Of a DNA stretch of 64,000 bases, positions 37,621 through 50,800 are shown one piece after another; position 1 is the stretch's first letter, and every line of letters starts with the position of its first letter. This DNA is from Acanthaster planci (Eukaryota; Echinodermata; Asteroidea; Valvatida; Acanthasteridae), in NCBI RefSeq assembly GCF_001949145.1, contig NW_019091370.1:2062575-2126574 (forward strand), in the 5' to 3' direction. The notes beneath the pieces are model-generated. The model did no database searches and was not told the DNA's origin. It saw only the letters and a program-made list of their open reading frames with translations. Made by a program: the position numbers and the translations under genes.

Positions 37621-37995
37621 TGTTACGCCCCAACTATAGCGTAAGTCCCAACTACAGTTGGGCCCGTCCAAACTAGAGTTGGGCTCGTCCCAACTAGAGT
37701 GCTACAGTTGGGCCGGCACAACTACAGCAGAGAGGTCCTGTGTGCATGATGTGCTCAGCATGTGCCAAAGTCATATTGTTTACAAATGTTATGTCATTGG
37801 TCATGGGGCTAGATGAACAGACGAAGTGCCACATTTTAGATGAATTGTGTCAAGTGTGAGACACAGTGACTTGGATAATGTTGAGACATTTGCCACAGAC
37901 ATTGGTCAAGAATAGTTGGGCCAGCCCAACTGCAGCACTACAGTTGGGACTGTCCCAACTATAGTTGGGAATTTTGCTTTAGTTGGGTCATAACA
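37621..37995. mobile_element. Palindrome-rich miniature inverted-repeat element
   Basis: The left end TGTTACGCCCCAACTATAGC and the reverse complement of the right end, TGTTATGACCCAACTAAAGC, match at 17 of 20 positions. Both arms, about 110 bp each, are built from repeated CCCAACTAnAGTTGGG units, including perfect palindromes at 37647-37662 and 37953-37970. No coding capacity. It lies 227 bp upstream of the WWOX start codon. Confidence 0.7.
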
Positions 37996-38000
37996 GTTTT

Positions 38001-38065
38001 ACTGCGCAATGAGAGTTGTTGCACTAGCATTGCGCAGCGAATGGAAACAACTCTCACTGCGCAGT
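38001..38065. repeat. TGCGCA-containing inverted repeat
   Basis: ACTGCGCAATGAGAGTTGTT (38001-38020) pairs with AACAACTCTCACTGCGCAGT (38046-38065) at 19 of 20 positions around a 25-bp loop that itself contains ATTGCGCAGCG. TGCGCA is the half-site of the NRF-1 motif. It could be a regulatory cluster or a small mobile repeat. Confidence 0.6.
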
Positions 38066-38509
38066 GTCATGTGCCTGAAATTGAGGCCTGTGTGGAACGC
38101 CCTCACAGAGGACAGGTCTTCGTTCCTGGTGATACGGTCGAGTCATGTGTTCCTTCCTCCATGCTTGAGTAGGACTTCATATTGTCATCTAAATCTAAAT
38201 AACAAAAAATGTCCTCTATGAGGGCACTCCCCGCAGGCCCTCTATAGAACACCATAAGTAACTGGCTAGGCCTCGGGCCTATATTCATTCCGATCCCCAG
38301 CACATGCTGCAGTTCTGGGCCTTGATAATCGTAGGCCGAGCAGAGCTGACGACGTCGGACCCCACACTGGGGTATGTTGGGACATGGATTGGGAGCAGTG
38401 AAATCGGTCGGGAAAAATGGCAGATAATTGTGGCCGGATGGGGATTTCGTCCTTGTTGTAGGCCTAGATACATTTTTCCGCGTTTCGGCTGCATCAAATA
38501 AACACTCAC

Positions 38510-38701
38510 CAAACGCAGTTGTAACAGCATGTCATCAATACGAATATCGGAATAATCACGCTGTGACCGCGTGACGGCATAGTCGGCCGGCCCGGACCGA
38601 TGCATAATGGTTAGATCCCTCACTGTTTTGGTCTGGGAACCACCACCAACTGCTTGCACCACATGCCTCGATACAAGAGCACGTACCCAGCGTACCAGCA
38701 T
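38510..38701 (-). CDS. Possible first exon of an unrecognised gene, divergent from GOT2
   Basis: An open frame of 64 codons starts MLVRWVRALVSRHVVQ, which looks like a mitochondrial presequence (Arg-rich, amphipathic, no acidic residues), and continues with RDYSDIRIDDMLLQLRL up to a good donor GTGAGT at 38509. I do not recognise the protein. Only 110 bp separate its ATG from the GOT2 ATG on the other strand, so a shared bidirectional promoter is possible. A candidate second exon in the right phase starts at a CAG acceptor before HVLGIGMN near 38306 and ends TCPL-stop near 38103, but its pyrimidine tract is poor. It could also be chance open sequence in a GC-richer promoter region. Confidence 0.35.
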
Positions 38702-38811
38702 GCAGCTGCCGCTTTTCACAAACCTTTGATCTCGGGGTCGGACAATCCTGCGACAGAAGCACCTGCAACATTAGCTACTTTTTGTAGATTTGCAGCCAAT
38801 TGCAGTTGAAA
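38702..38811. promoter_or_regulatory. GOT2 5' flank, possible bidirectional promoter
   Basis: 110 bp between two divergent start codons, with GCCAAT at 38795-38800 (CCAAT box) just before the GOT2 ATG. No TATA box is seen. Assignment rests on position. Confidence 0.3.
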
Positions 38812-41800
38812 ATGGCATTTAGAAACCCGGCAAAACGTCTCCTTGTTCTGAAAGAGCAATGCACAAGGGCTTTCGCCTCCTCAGTTGTCTCTAAAACAAG
38901 CATGACAAGGTATGAAAAAGAGCCATGTTTGTTCGCTCATTATTTGTTTCAACTCAAGACATGCTAGAATTTTATCATTTGTTGACTTAATAAACTGTAA
39001 CAGTAGGCTGAGGTTATTTGAGAGTGGAAGTTTATGTTTTGTGTCAGCCGCGGCTGCACGCATTATCCTTTTGAAGCATGTCGTGTTACAAAGAAGAAGT
39101 TGCAACTCTGTCACTTCAAAGTGTTCAATGTGATGGTCGCCGCCAAGTCAGACGAATTAATAGAAAACATTCCAAACATGTCTGATCACTGCCTGCATCT
39201 TCATGATCTTAGCCGGACAAGCGGGGCCAGTAATATCCTAGCAATAGCTGTAGTTTTTTTGCTTGCAATTAAATACAAATTATTGCTGTGACCAGGAAAT
39301 AAAGAGAGAAACATCCCTGATATTAGACCTACTTTTGCCATTGTACATAAACTTTCATACTCTGTGTGACTTTGAGCCAACAAGGTTTAGGCCTGCATAG
39401 TGTCGTAACACTGTGGGGTTTTGGAATCAAATTTTTGTGATGAGATGGTTCACAGGTGTAAGAAAGCTATTAAATCAAAATTTCCCGTCAGCAAACCTGC
39501 TTTATCTATGCCTCCTAAAAAGCGGGATAACCAAGTTTCAGAGCATGAGACCGAGTATTTTTGAAAAAAATGAGATTTTTGCTCACCAATTTCTCGTTCC
39601 ACCCATTGACTGTTGCTTCGTTCATGCCGTTTGTGTTTATCAGACTGTGCCATTATAGCTTGCCTCTAGGGCTGTGCAAAAATATCCAAATATTTGATAA
39701 ATTATCGCATGTTTGAATATGATTTTCTGAATTTGAATATTTGAATGCAAACTTCATGAAAAGAAATGGAGAAATATTTTTGTTTTAAATGAGAAAAATT
39801 GCACTGTTGAGGCTTGTTTCAAGCAGATTCAAATGAAAAGTGACAGATTCCGTACAGGTAGCCCGAGGCCTGAGAAACTGTTATAGTGATTATGATGTAC
39901 AATTGTGTGCGTTATTGCAACTGTTTTTTTATATGATTTGTTCATCAACAGTCTGTCTGTCAGTACCACTGAATATTCAGATATTCGATTGAATTGAAGG
40001 TCGAATATTCAAATAGTGAATTATTCAAATTGACTCAGCCTTACTTACCTCATGGTTGATGGTTTTGTAGTTTGTTTATTGATGAGTTGTGTGCCTCTTC
40101 CCTCTATACCCTGCAAAAAAGTCCTGGAGATGCTCTTCGGTATGAATATTACATTAGAAAGTACTGGTATCAAATGTTTCCAATGGGTTGTTCATTTCGT
40201 CCATGGTGTAGATGATGATCATATCGTCTCAATTTCACAGCTGGTGGTCCCATGTGGAGATGGGTCCCCCTGACCCCATTCTTGGGGTCACAGAGGCATT
40301 CAAGCGTGACTCGAACCCCAACAAGATGAACCTTGGTGTCGGAGCCTACCGAGATGATGAGGGGAAACCGTTTGTCCTGCCAACTGTGAGAAAGGTCGAT
40401 CTCAAAGTTCTTTCATTTACCTCAACACCTTTTCCCCATGACAAAAATGCAATGTCTCTGCTTTTTCCAGCTCTTTTCTGTGCTGCATTACCGGAGTGTT
40501 GAGATTTGAAAAGTCCACATGCAGAATAAAAAAGGTGCTACCCACATCAAACTATTCAGATTGTAAGATGAAATGCAAGTAATCTGTTTCACAGGACCCC
40601 TTCATCCTCCTTAGGTAGTTTCACAATTGTTATGCATCAGGTGTAAACTGTAGCGAAATAGTGCTTGTCCGAGGTTGAAATTTATAACAAAGCCTGGGAT
40701 TTCTGCAGGCTGAGGCCAAGATAGCAGCCAGCAATATGGACCATGAGTACCTGGGCATCACAGGCCTCCCCGAATTCACCAAGGCCTCTGCCAGGCTGGC
40801 CTTTGGAGAGGACAGCGAAGTCATCAGCAGTGGTCGGGTAAGAAACTCGTCCCTGTAGCTATCTAGCTTGAATTGAGACTGTTCAGTTGCATGATAGGGA
40901 ATAAGGATGGGAATTTATTTGTAATGTGAAAAAAAGCTCAGAAAACTTCCCCATACCATTGAAACGTGTCAACGTCCCACCTTTACCACAGTGTCATTGA
41001 CAACTTGAAACACAACAAATTGTATACAATGTAAATAGTTGACACAAAGTTGCGGTAATGAATTCACGGTATTCCTCTGATATGACTGAGCAATAAAGTG
41101 TTCCAAAAATCAGATTACATTTTACAGGCATCCTTTACAATAAAAAAAGAATGCCAGATTGCGGCAATCAAAAGTCAAACCTCTATAAAGGGACAGTTCC
41201 ATTTAAACGTTTGGGAAAATCTGTAAACCAATTTGGAACTTTTTTTCATTTAAGCATGTAAACGTCCCACCCTCAATGGGGAACAAATTTGACAGCAGAT
41301 ATATATTGATATACGGAACAGTCAGGAGAATGCTTAGAGTGACTGTGGAAACATTTACGTGGTGTTTGTGCTTTGCATGCTCAGCAGAGAAGTACATGTA
41401 TGAGTTTAAGCCTACATGTCAGTATCCCAGACAGGTTCCGTTGTCCCTGAGAAAGAAGATGTAAATTTTAAAAAAATGATGTTGAAAGATTGATAACCGT
41501 ATCCCTTCCCAGGATTGTGAAAAGTTAATGAAATCAGAGGAAACTGAGCTTAGTTTTTCTGAGATTCAGAGTTTACAGTTGTAAAACTGTATGATCATAC
41601 AAATTATAATAATCAAAATCATATAAACAAAATCTTATGTTAATACATGTAGTTGGATGGGACTCAAACCCACAACCTCCTGCTTATTAGTGCAGATGAC
41701 TTAACCACTTGACCACCAAGCTTAATGGGATTTGCTGGCCAGTTGGAGTGAAGCAACAGCGGATATTATGTCAAACAAACACATGATTTGATTCAGGACC

Positions 41801-44800
41801 ATCTGAGTGAAAAACTCGAGGCAAGCTTGGTGTCCTAGACTTGATTCTTGGGAAAGGGCATTGACTACAACAATTCTGGGACAAACCTTTTGGCTCATCA
41901 GGGGAATAAAGAACTATCCGCCTTGAGCAGAAGCACCCCATCATTGGTTGAAAAGAGCCATGCTGGTGGGGAATATTCATTTCGCTGGTAGCGACGCGCC
42001 CGTAACGTGTGCATTCCATAGTCGTTTGTGAACCAGCCAAGTGCAATTCCTGCCAAAGGACCCTTCATTGTTAGGGAAATTGCGCCCTCTTTTGGTCCAG
42101 CTCAGGGCTCATAGAGTACGGAATTGTGATGTCATTTCTTACCAGAAAGTGTAGTTCAAATGAATGGAGTATCTGTGTGTATTGCTTTGAGCGCTGGTTC
42201 TTGTGCTAATGTCTTTTACTCGCATAATTGTGCACATGATGTATTCACTTAGGTACTCAAAAGATATGGATGAAATGGTAGGATTTGAACTGAGTTGTCT
42301 GAAACTTTGAAAACCATTGACAAAATTACCGATCCTCTTGCTATGCAGAATGTGACTGTCCAGGGGGTCTCTGGCACAGGGTCCCTGCGAATTGGTGGCA
42401 ACTACCTGGCCAGGTTTTTCCCTGGCATCAAGTCGATCTACCTGCCAACTCCTTCCTGGGGCAACCACACACCAATCTTTAGGTAAAGATTAGTCAAAGG
42501 TTCTTTTCATCCAAAGTGACATGAGGAAAGGTAGACATGTTCTTGACCAGGAGGCCTCACTATCACTGTGCTTTTCTGGGATATGCAGTCTTCGATTTTT
42601 GAGGATTGGGAAATAACCCTGTCCTTTGGGCCAGCATTTGTGCCAGTTATCATATCATGGCCTTACCTCGTCTTGTGACACACATAATTAGGTAATTAAT
42701 ACATGTATGCTTGAACAGCTTCCTGTGTTTTGGATGATTGATATTTGCCTCAGGAGATAGTTCCAGTCATCTACCACCTCGAGGTCACTAGTTTTCACTA
42801 TTTCTCTGCAAAACCTTGTATTTATTTTATTGCACCTCCAAACTATTCATCAGGCAACTGCAGTATTTCACTGGTCCAATCCAACATGGTTGTCATCGTG
42901 CAGTATTTGGATCAACTGAAACATTAATTTCAGGATAGGAAGTTCATGTCATGTTGTTTAATGACTGTTACATTCACACCAACACTGGATTCATTGTTTA
43001 AAGTTGAAACCGTAACAGTTATAAGCATTTTGAATGGAGCAAAGCTTGACATAAACTCCTCTGTGACAAAGAACAAGATTGCTGTAGAGTGGCAGCATCA
43101 ACATAGACTGGCACCACTGTCCTTACCGGTACCACTGATCTCCATGGCACGCACGTAAAGGGCATGTGTTGTGGGTAAATAGGTTGTGATGTGCTAAGAC
43201 AACTCTGAGGCTGCTACTTGAGTGTGGGATAGTTCCTCCCGGGTTTTTGTGCATGGCGCGTGTACACCAGGACACAGAGGACACATGGTTGAGTTCCTGG
43301 AATGGACCAATGAAATGCCGCAGCTCCCTGATGAATATTCATGAGGTATAGTTAATATGAATTTCAAACTGATTCAGTTTTGTTTTCTCTACAGGGATTC
43401 AGGTCTTGAGGTTAAAAGTTACCGGTACTATGACAAGAATACGTGTGGATTTGATGCTGCAGGGGCCATGGAGGATATTTCTGTAAGACACCCTTTCCTA
43501 CATGTTGTTCTGGAACCGGAAAACTCTTGAAAAGCATAAAGTTATACTGCGGGTGGTATTGACTTAGTACGTGGGCGTGGGCTAGGCTAGACGAGCAGAC
43601 CAAATACATGTACATGTAGGTAGCTTGAGAGTAAGTCTACCAATGAAACCATGTATACATGGCACAAGCTTAGTCTCAACACCAGTTGATAGCATACAAT
43701 GAGTGAAGAGTCTCCCGAGACCTGTTTACTCTCGTAACTAATTACCACAGCTATGTAGGAATATGAAGGTATTGATGAGTGTGATTGCTACTTTATTTTG
43801 ACTCCAATCCCTGCACTCTTGACTAAGAAGTCTGATTAGAAAGCTACTCCATTGACGCCAGATAATGTATTTTGCAAAGCCGTCCCCCCATGTTTTCTGG
43901 TGTTTGAGTTTGAGTGTAGAGATGAGTATGGATAATTTTCTGACTTGGATATTAGTTTATCTGTACAGCGAGTTTCTAAATGGTACTTGTTTTCTTCCGC
44001 AGAAAATCCCAGAGAAGTCTATCATCATCCTGCATGCCTGTGCCCACAATCCTACTGGAGTAGACCCCAAGGTAGGAAGTAATGATTGATAACATTTTTA
44101 AAGGAGCAAAAGTTAAACATACAAGTTTTAAACCAACCCATCAAGCTTATATTCCCATTCATAACTACTCTTGGGTGTAAATATGAACTTTAAGTCAACT
44201 GCTTATTTTTCCAACAGTTTTCGTTTATAAATTCTATCTTGTGTCTTGTGAAAAACCCTTCTAGCCAAGTGTATTGTACGTGCATGTGCCTTTTGTGTGC
44301 AGTACAAAAATCCCCTTATTTGGAAATGGACGTGCATGGCATTTGCTGTGCGATGTGATGCAGAATGCAGCTGAGCTAGTATAGGGTGAAAGTCTGACTT
44401 GATAAAATGCAGACTCATTGGTTACATTGTGCATGATCAAGATGATTATTGTGTAGACGAGGGTTAGAATCCGCCACATTTCATTCGAAATTGGACATAT
44501 TTATTAGGGCTGTCCATAATTTTCACCATTTTCACACGATTACAAACTGTTCAGTTGGGAGGGATGGGGGTTAAAAACCTTGCGTATGCTTTTTCTGAAT
44601 CTGAAAAATGGGGATCCATCAACGGATCTGTCAGCTCTCCATCCATCATCATTTTTTGCCGGCTGATGTACACTTTGGAAGGAGGAGGGGGGTAGTGAAA
44701 AGTCTACTTTGTGTACACTTCTGAAAATGATGAGAATTATGGACGGCCCCTTAGGGAATCACAGCAGGTAACGAGAGAGAAACATTGTGGCCGAGATATG

Positions 44801-47800
44801 TTCAAACAGAAGATCCTAGAAACACGTACTTTTTTCCATCACATATTTTCAACTTGCATGTCACTTTAGATATGGGAAGCATTCTGCATCTATGACAATC
44901 CACCACTGCACAAAAGACAAGGCTAAGTTCTGTCAACTACAGAGTTTTGACATGATGCCCACAAAGTGACTTTGGTAATCACTGTATTCATCCAAATTCC
45001 ACCCAAAACGTGGCCAGATTTGGTTTGACATTATGGATGGGGTTTAAGAGATAACAGAAATGAGTGTTATATTCTTGTGTGCTAATTTTTTTCAGCCAGA
45101 GCAGTGGGAAGAATTGAGTAGAATTATCAAGGTAAGAAATTTTGCTTTTTTTGTGTACGTTTTATCTTTCATGCTGTAGATGTTCCTGGCATTTATTCTT
45201 TGTGAATGCTGCAGGTAATGAGTCTTATGAAAATACAAAGGGGCATGATAACGATTGCAATTCAAAAGTACTTTTTCGTTGCATACTCCTTCAGATTATG
45301 AACCAACTGTGCGACAGTATAATTCCCAAACATTCGCCCTTTGCATGCTGCTGCCATAGGCATGCAGAGCCTCGATCTGGCAGCTTTAATACACAATACT
45401 ATAGCCGGTTCAGTGATTCCTGTGTATGATGCTTATGTAATTTTGCGTGTGCTGCGTTAGTTCTTATACCATGCGTTTGGACAAAGCGATTCTGACGCGA
45501 TTGTACAAGCTGCCAGTTTAAGGCTCTAAATGCTTATGGTGGCAGAGTGCGTAGAGCAAATGGGACAAATCTTAACCCTAACCCTGCCAGATGCAGCACA
45601 GTGCATCAGGTGAAAAAGTCTGATGAACTTTGCACTGGACAATCAACAGCTGTGAACAAACTGGCCATGTTGAGACAATGGGAGCTAGTCCCATTGAACA
45701 GTGTCATTGTTAGATCTTGTGGTAAATTGCAACCACAGACTCCCCGGCTGTTTGGCCTTGGGGAGAGTTGACCTGTTGGATCTTGTTACACTGGGCTGGC
45801 AAGCGACCCTGACAAATGATGCAGACCGATGTGTCTGGCAGGGTTTCTCACTATAGTAGGCTGGGAGGGTTAGGGTTGAGGTAACACGGGTCACTTAAAG
45901 TTGATCACAAAATGCTCTGTCTGCTCCCTTCATGCGGCCCCTTCAGCTGCAAGGTAGACAGAAATCTCTGGGCAACTGTCTCGGCAGGTTTCCTTGGGCC
46001 CATGCAAAGACCACAGATTCCAGTGAAAATTTCTAGAGTGTGCTCTGCAACAAACTCACTGGAACTTGTACACGTGGAGTGAGTCATCCCAAGGGAGTGA
46101 TGTTGCTACGTAAATGCAGTAAATGTAAATTTCTGCAAATGTTTAAACGCTCTCAAACATTGAACGCACATAGGAATCAGTGTGTGGGCTGAGATTTGAG
46201 TGAAGCAGTAGGGCACTTCATGCTTTTATGCCCTTCTGAAATGAAAATTTTGACTGTGCAAAATCTACCCGTTGGTTTTCAAAAACCGACATAGAATTTA
46301 TGTAAAAACATAAATCACTCCATGGTTTCAATCCTGTTATAGCCTTAGTGCCGTTTACTCATGAAGAAAAGCTTGTGGGGTGCTCAAGGTATCGTGGAAG
46401 TGTAAATCCATAAGGGAAACACTGTGAATGCGATGGTAATGTACTGATTCCCTTTATTGTTTCGTCTCTTTCATGGAGCCCACATAATGTGACGTGAATC
46501 ATCTTCTGTTTTTTCGGTTGACAGGACCGCCAGCTGTTCCCGTTCTTCGACATGGCCTACCAAGGCTTTGCCAGTGGGGACCCGGCTCGTGACGCCTGGG
46601 GCCTGCGCCACTTCATCGCGGAGGGCCACACTCTGGCCCTTTCCCAGTCCTACGCCAAGAACATGGGGCTGTATGGCCAGCGGGTCGGGGGCTTCAGCCT
46701 GGTCTGCGCCGACCCGGACGAGGCCAAGCGCTGCGAATCGCAACTCAAGATCATCATCAGGCCCATGTACTCCAACCCGCCACTGAACGGGGCCAGGATT
46801 GCCAGCCTTATCATGAACACGCCAGAGCTCAATGCTGAGTGGTGAGTTGCTTTCACTTACCTTTACGCCAGCCATAACACATCTTGAATAAACTGATTGC
46901 AGGTGTTTTCCAATCCACAAAAGTAGCCAGGCAGTCCAACAAGTTTTGCTTGTCACCCATCGTGTTTTAAAAAAGCTTCGAAAGCATGCTCAGGGGATTC
47001 TACTGATGTTCCTTAAACTGCAGATGATGCCTGGGTAAATAATCTCCACAAAACGGTCTCCAGGTTCTTGGGCATCATCACTAAATTGCCCATGTGTTCC
47101 CGGACGTGGACATTACGCGGAATCACGGAGAGCACGCTAATCCCTGCTAAACAAAAGAGCCGTTAGCAACCCAGCGGATCCGCAGACAAAATGCAACATG
47201 CAAGCTTTATGCAAATTACCAACCTCATGAATACACCCGATCTTTCGTGTATCAGCCGGCAATCTTTGGCAGAGCAAATTCCTTTGAATTAGCATGCGGC
47301 CGAGTTTCCGTTGACCGACCGGTTGACTGCCAGTTAGAACAAAATGCTGATTGGCTGCCAACTTGAAAACCACAAGGTTTTGTTTTTCTGATGTCGGCCG
47401 GCTGCCCTGGTGGGAATTCCAGAATGAATGTATACGTTAAGGTACCTTACAGGATTTGCATGTACTGCACTTTGCCAAAATTGACCCATTTCGGAGTTTG
47501 TGGTTTACTTTGTGTATCATTCAAGGGACTTGTTTCAGAGTACACTGCTCGGAGAAAAATCGATAAAAACGCTGTTCATTTTTAAAAATCAGAGCACAGC
47601 TCGTGTAATTTGTCTTGCAAAACATCACGGACTGCAGGACATTCCTGCTTGCCAGGACAATTCATAGATGAGTTGGATCTGCAGACTAGTTACGGCCCTT
47701 CAGAAAGACGTTCTTTTCCTTTGCTTTTCAAGGCCCAAATAAACTGTCCTTTCGTTTGGTTGAAATTGTAATATTTAGATGTTGTGATAGAAATATGCCA

Positions 47801-50800
47801 GAGCTCTAAGTTGTTCGCAGATTTCAAATAAAATGCCATTATCCATTGGAAAAAAAAGACTGATGGAAAATTAATTCAAACTTGCTACTTGGACATGGTC
47901 GCTGACCTGGAAAAGAATGCTGAATTGATTCCAGGGTCCTTTGAATATATTGACTGCCACAGTTTGGTAGTGAAATAAAATAACCAGAACACAATCCACT
48001 CGAAATCCAGTTTGATTTTGTATCCTGTAAAGTAGGAAATTGCTTTTTAAGCATACTGTTTTTGCTGATCCTACGATTGTTCTGTTGAGTCAAGCATGGT
48101 TTAAACGCAACCCTTTTTGGTCCGCAAAACACGTTTAGAAAGGCTCTGATGATGATATTCCAAGAAATTATAACCCCTAAATAAACTTTGGAAAAACATT
48201 TAGAACTGTTGAACTCAAAGTTGCTCATGAATATGGGATGGAGAAGGAGATTCAATGCTTGTATTATATTAACCCTAACCCACCTCAGTCCTCCAACAGG
48301 TGAAGGATTGAGGAGGGTTAGGGTTAATGTATCGTTCATACATGGAAGTACTACGGCACGTTTGTAGCGAGCTTCTAATGTCTCAATGAGCATTGACCAT
48401 CGCACATGCACAAGTACAATACATGTACGTATGCACATGCGTGTACACGTCCCAACCCGAACCAAAGTTCGGCCAAAAATTTCTTAATGACCTTAACGAC
48501 CCCATCGTCTTTAATAAATGTTGATACTGCAAATGGGAGAACGTCTTTTCCGCAGAACTGCTGTCACTATTCATGAGGTCCAGAGAAATCATGCTTAACC
48601 ATGATGCTTTTTGTCGCGATGACAAAAGGGCACACGGCCGCCCGGCTCATTAAACCCCTCACACTTCAGCTCACACTTCTTTCGCATCCACGGATTTCCC
48701 TCTACTTAGCAACGCCAGACCGATCGGAAAAACTGCAGACAATACGCGGAAGAACGCTCAGTCAATTTGGGGATGATGCCTTAAACAGGATCAATAACCC
48801 TAGTAGGTAGGTCATAGTGAAACTGTTCTTAATGTCTAATCTCTGAAATCTTACAGGAAAAAGGAGTTGGAGCTGATGTCTGGCCGCATCATTTCCATGA
48901 GAACCCAGCTGGTGGACAACCTGAGGAAAGAAGGCTCTACCAGGGACTGGTCTCACATCACCGACCAAATTGGCATGTTCTGCTTCACGGGGCTGAAGCC
49001 AGACCAGGTAGGCCAGGATCACTCCCATGTAGTTGTCCATTTTGGGTTGTCAGACCCTATTTGAATAACTGAATAATTGAATTGAATATTTGACATTTCA
49101 TTTGATGGAATGTTTGATTATTCAGTTGTGCCAAATTGTCACAAAACCAGAAATGACATATACCAGTACATGTTTTTACAAAACGTAATTAAACTAAAAA
49201 CTTGAAGGAAAAATCATTTTTGGCCATGTTATTGGGCAGATACATTCAGCTTCATTTAAGTTTTACTTTAATACCTTAAAAGTATGCTTTTAGAATGCAA
49301 TTTTGTGACAAAATAATTAAAATTCATTGGCCAGGCCTTGAAATGAACGACTGCCACGACAGCCAGCACCGTCGTTGCCCTTTTCACTGGCCGAGGTGCC
49401 CCACAAGGAATGGCCAGTTTTACCTTGCCCTATATTTACCTTGGTGGTCATGCCCATTTTCCACAAACATCCATAAGCCTTGTAAAACACGAAAATCCTT
49501 GGTTTACGATGCGTGCAAACCCATTGAAAGTGTATTTTGTCGTCATGCCACCCCAATCAGCTGTCTTAAGTTAAAATGTCGCAGAATCGATGCACACAGA
49601 GGTAGCAATACGTAGCCGGCTTTGATATCAATTCTGTACATGCACTAAACATACATCAGATACATTCGCACAAAGCATGTATGTAATGTACTTGTGGTAA
49701 ATGTAATGTAATGTAATGTTATTACGAAATTGGCTATAACAAAAGTCCAGTTATAACAGACACAAGTCTGTGGTCCCGGAGAAAACCAGCACATTTCTAT
49801 GGCGAAAAAATCTGTTGAGCAAAATTGCATTGTACGAAATTCGTGTTACAACGAATGGTTTTCATGACTCTGTTGCCAGAAAAACCATTGTTGACGACCC
49901 GTTTATAATGAGCGTTTGCGAATCGCTGTGGTGAAAACATGTGCGCAGTGCATTACACTGGTTCCCGCCAGGGCAAACCATTGCCAAAGAAGGCATGAGG
50001 GAAATGCGGCAACCAGTCAATGTACAGTTCCTGCCAAAAAGGGTCGCGAATGTTCCACTACATGTGCATGGTATACGAATGCAGCTTTACAGTTGCAAGT
50101 CGAAAAAATGCTGCCGTCACAAATTTTTCTGCAGGTTCATTCTCAAAAATTGATTTCATGTCTCTGTTTGTGTTTTCTGTGTTCATGTATTTAATTTGAA
50201 GATGTACTGCTCGTACTCGAAAGGAGCGTGTTTCCACAAAATTTCCAGCCGGAGCACGAGGCCCCTCCAGATGCATCACATACGCTTACAACGCGATACA
50301 CAGACATCGTTTGCCAGTTTCCTGTAGTCCTGACAAACGTAAAGCACGATTCAAGTATCAGTGATTTTTTACATTGATTACACAAACGTCAAAACAAATA
50401 TTCCCTTCCCAATTCTGATAAAATGCGCCCAAATAAGTTCGCTTGATTACTTTCACATCTCAAGAGCCCAACTAATTACCCAACACTGAATTATTCATAT
50501 TGCTGCAAAAAGGTCTAGCGTACCCACCAATGAGACTGTGCGTTTTCATGACGTACATTTTGCAAGACACAGCTATCCAATCGCAATATTCCTTCAGGAC
50601 ATCATGCTTCTTCAGCGATTATCTCGCACGCGGGCAGCCACGTCACAGTGGGTGAGTGAACTCGGACTATTAATCAATTGGGTCATGCAGCTAGTGTTGA
50701 AAATCATAAGACAGATGGAAAATTAAATAAAATGTCTCTCCATGACACAATTTGTGTTGGAAAGAGTACGTACATGGATGGGCGCTTCAGTTGATGAGTC

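Larger units (their letters stand above)
40838..42348. other. GOT2 intron 3
   Basis: 1.5-kb intron holding the tRNA-like repeat at 41645-41720 and the dispersed repeat at 41965-42117. No other feature supported. Confidence 0.6.

Noticed and set aside
41645-41720. Functional tRNA gene
   Set aside because: A and B boxes are present, but the anticodon loop is too long and the acceptor stem is imperfect; more likely a SINE head or pseudogene.
47839-48465. Minus-strand 208-codon frame in GOT2 intron 8
   Set aside because: It runs straight through the TTAA-flanked palindrome and has no domain; judged a chance frame.
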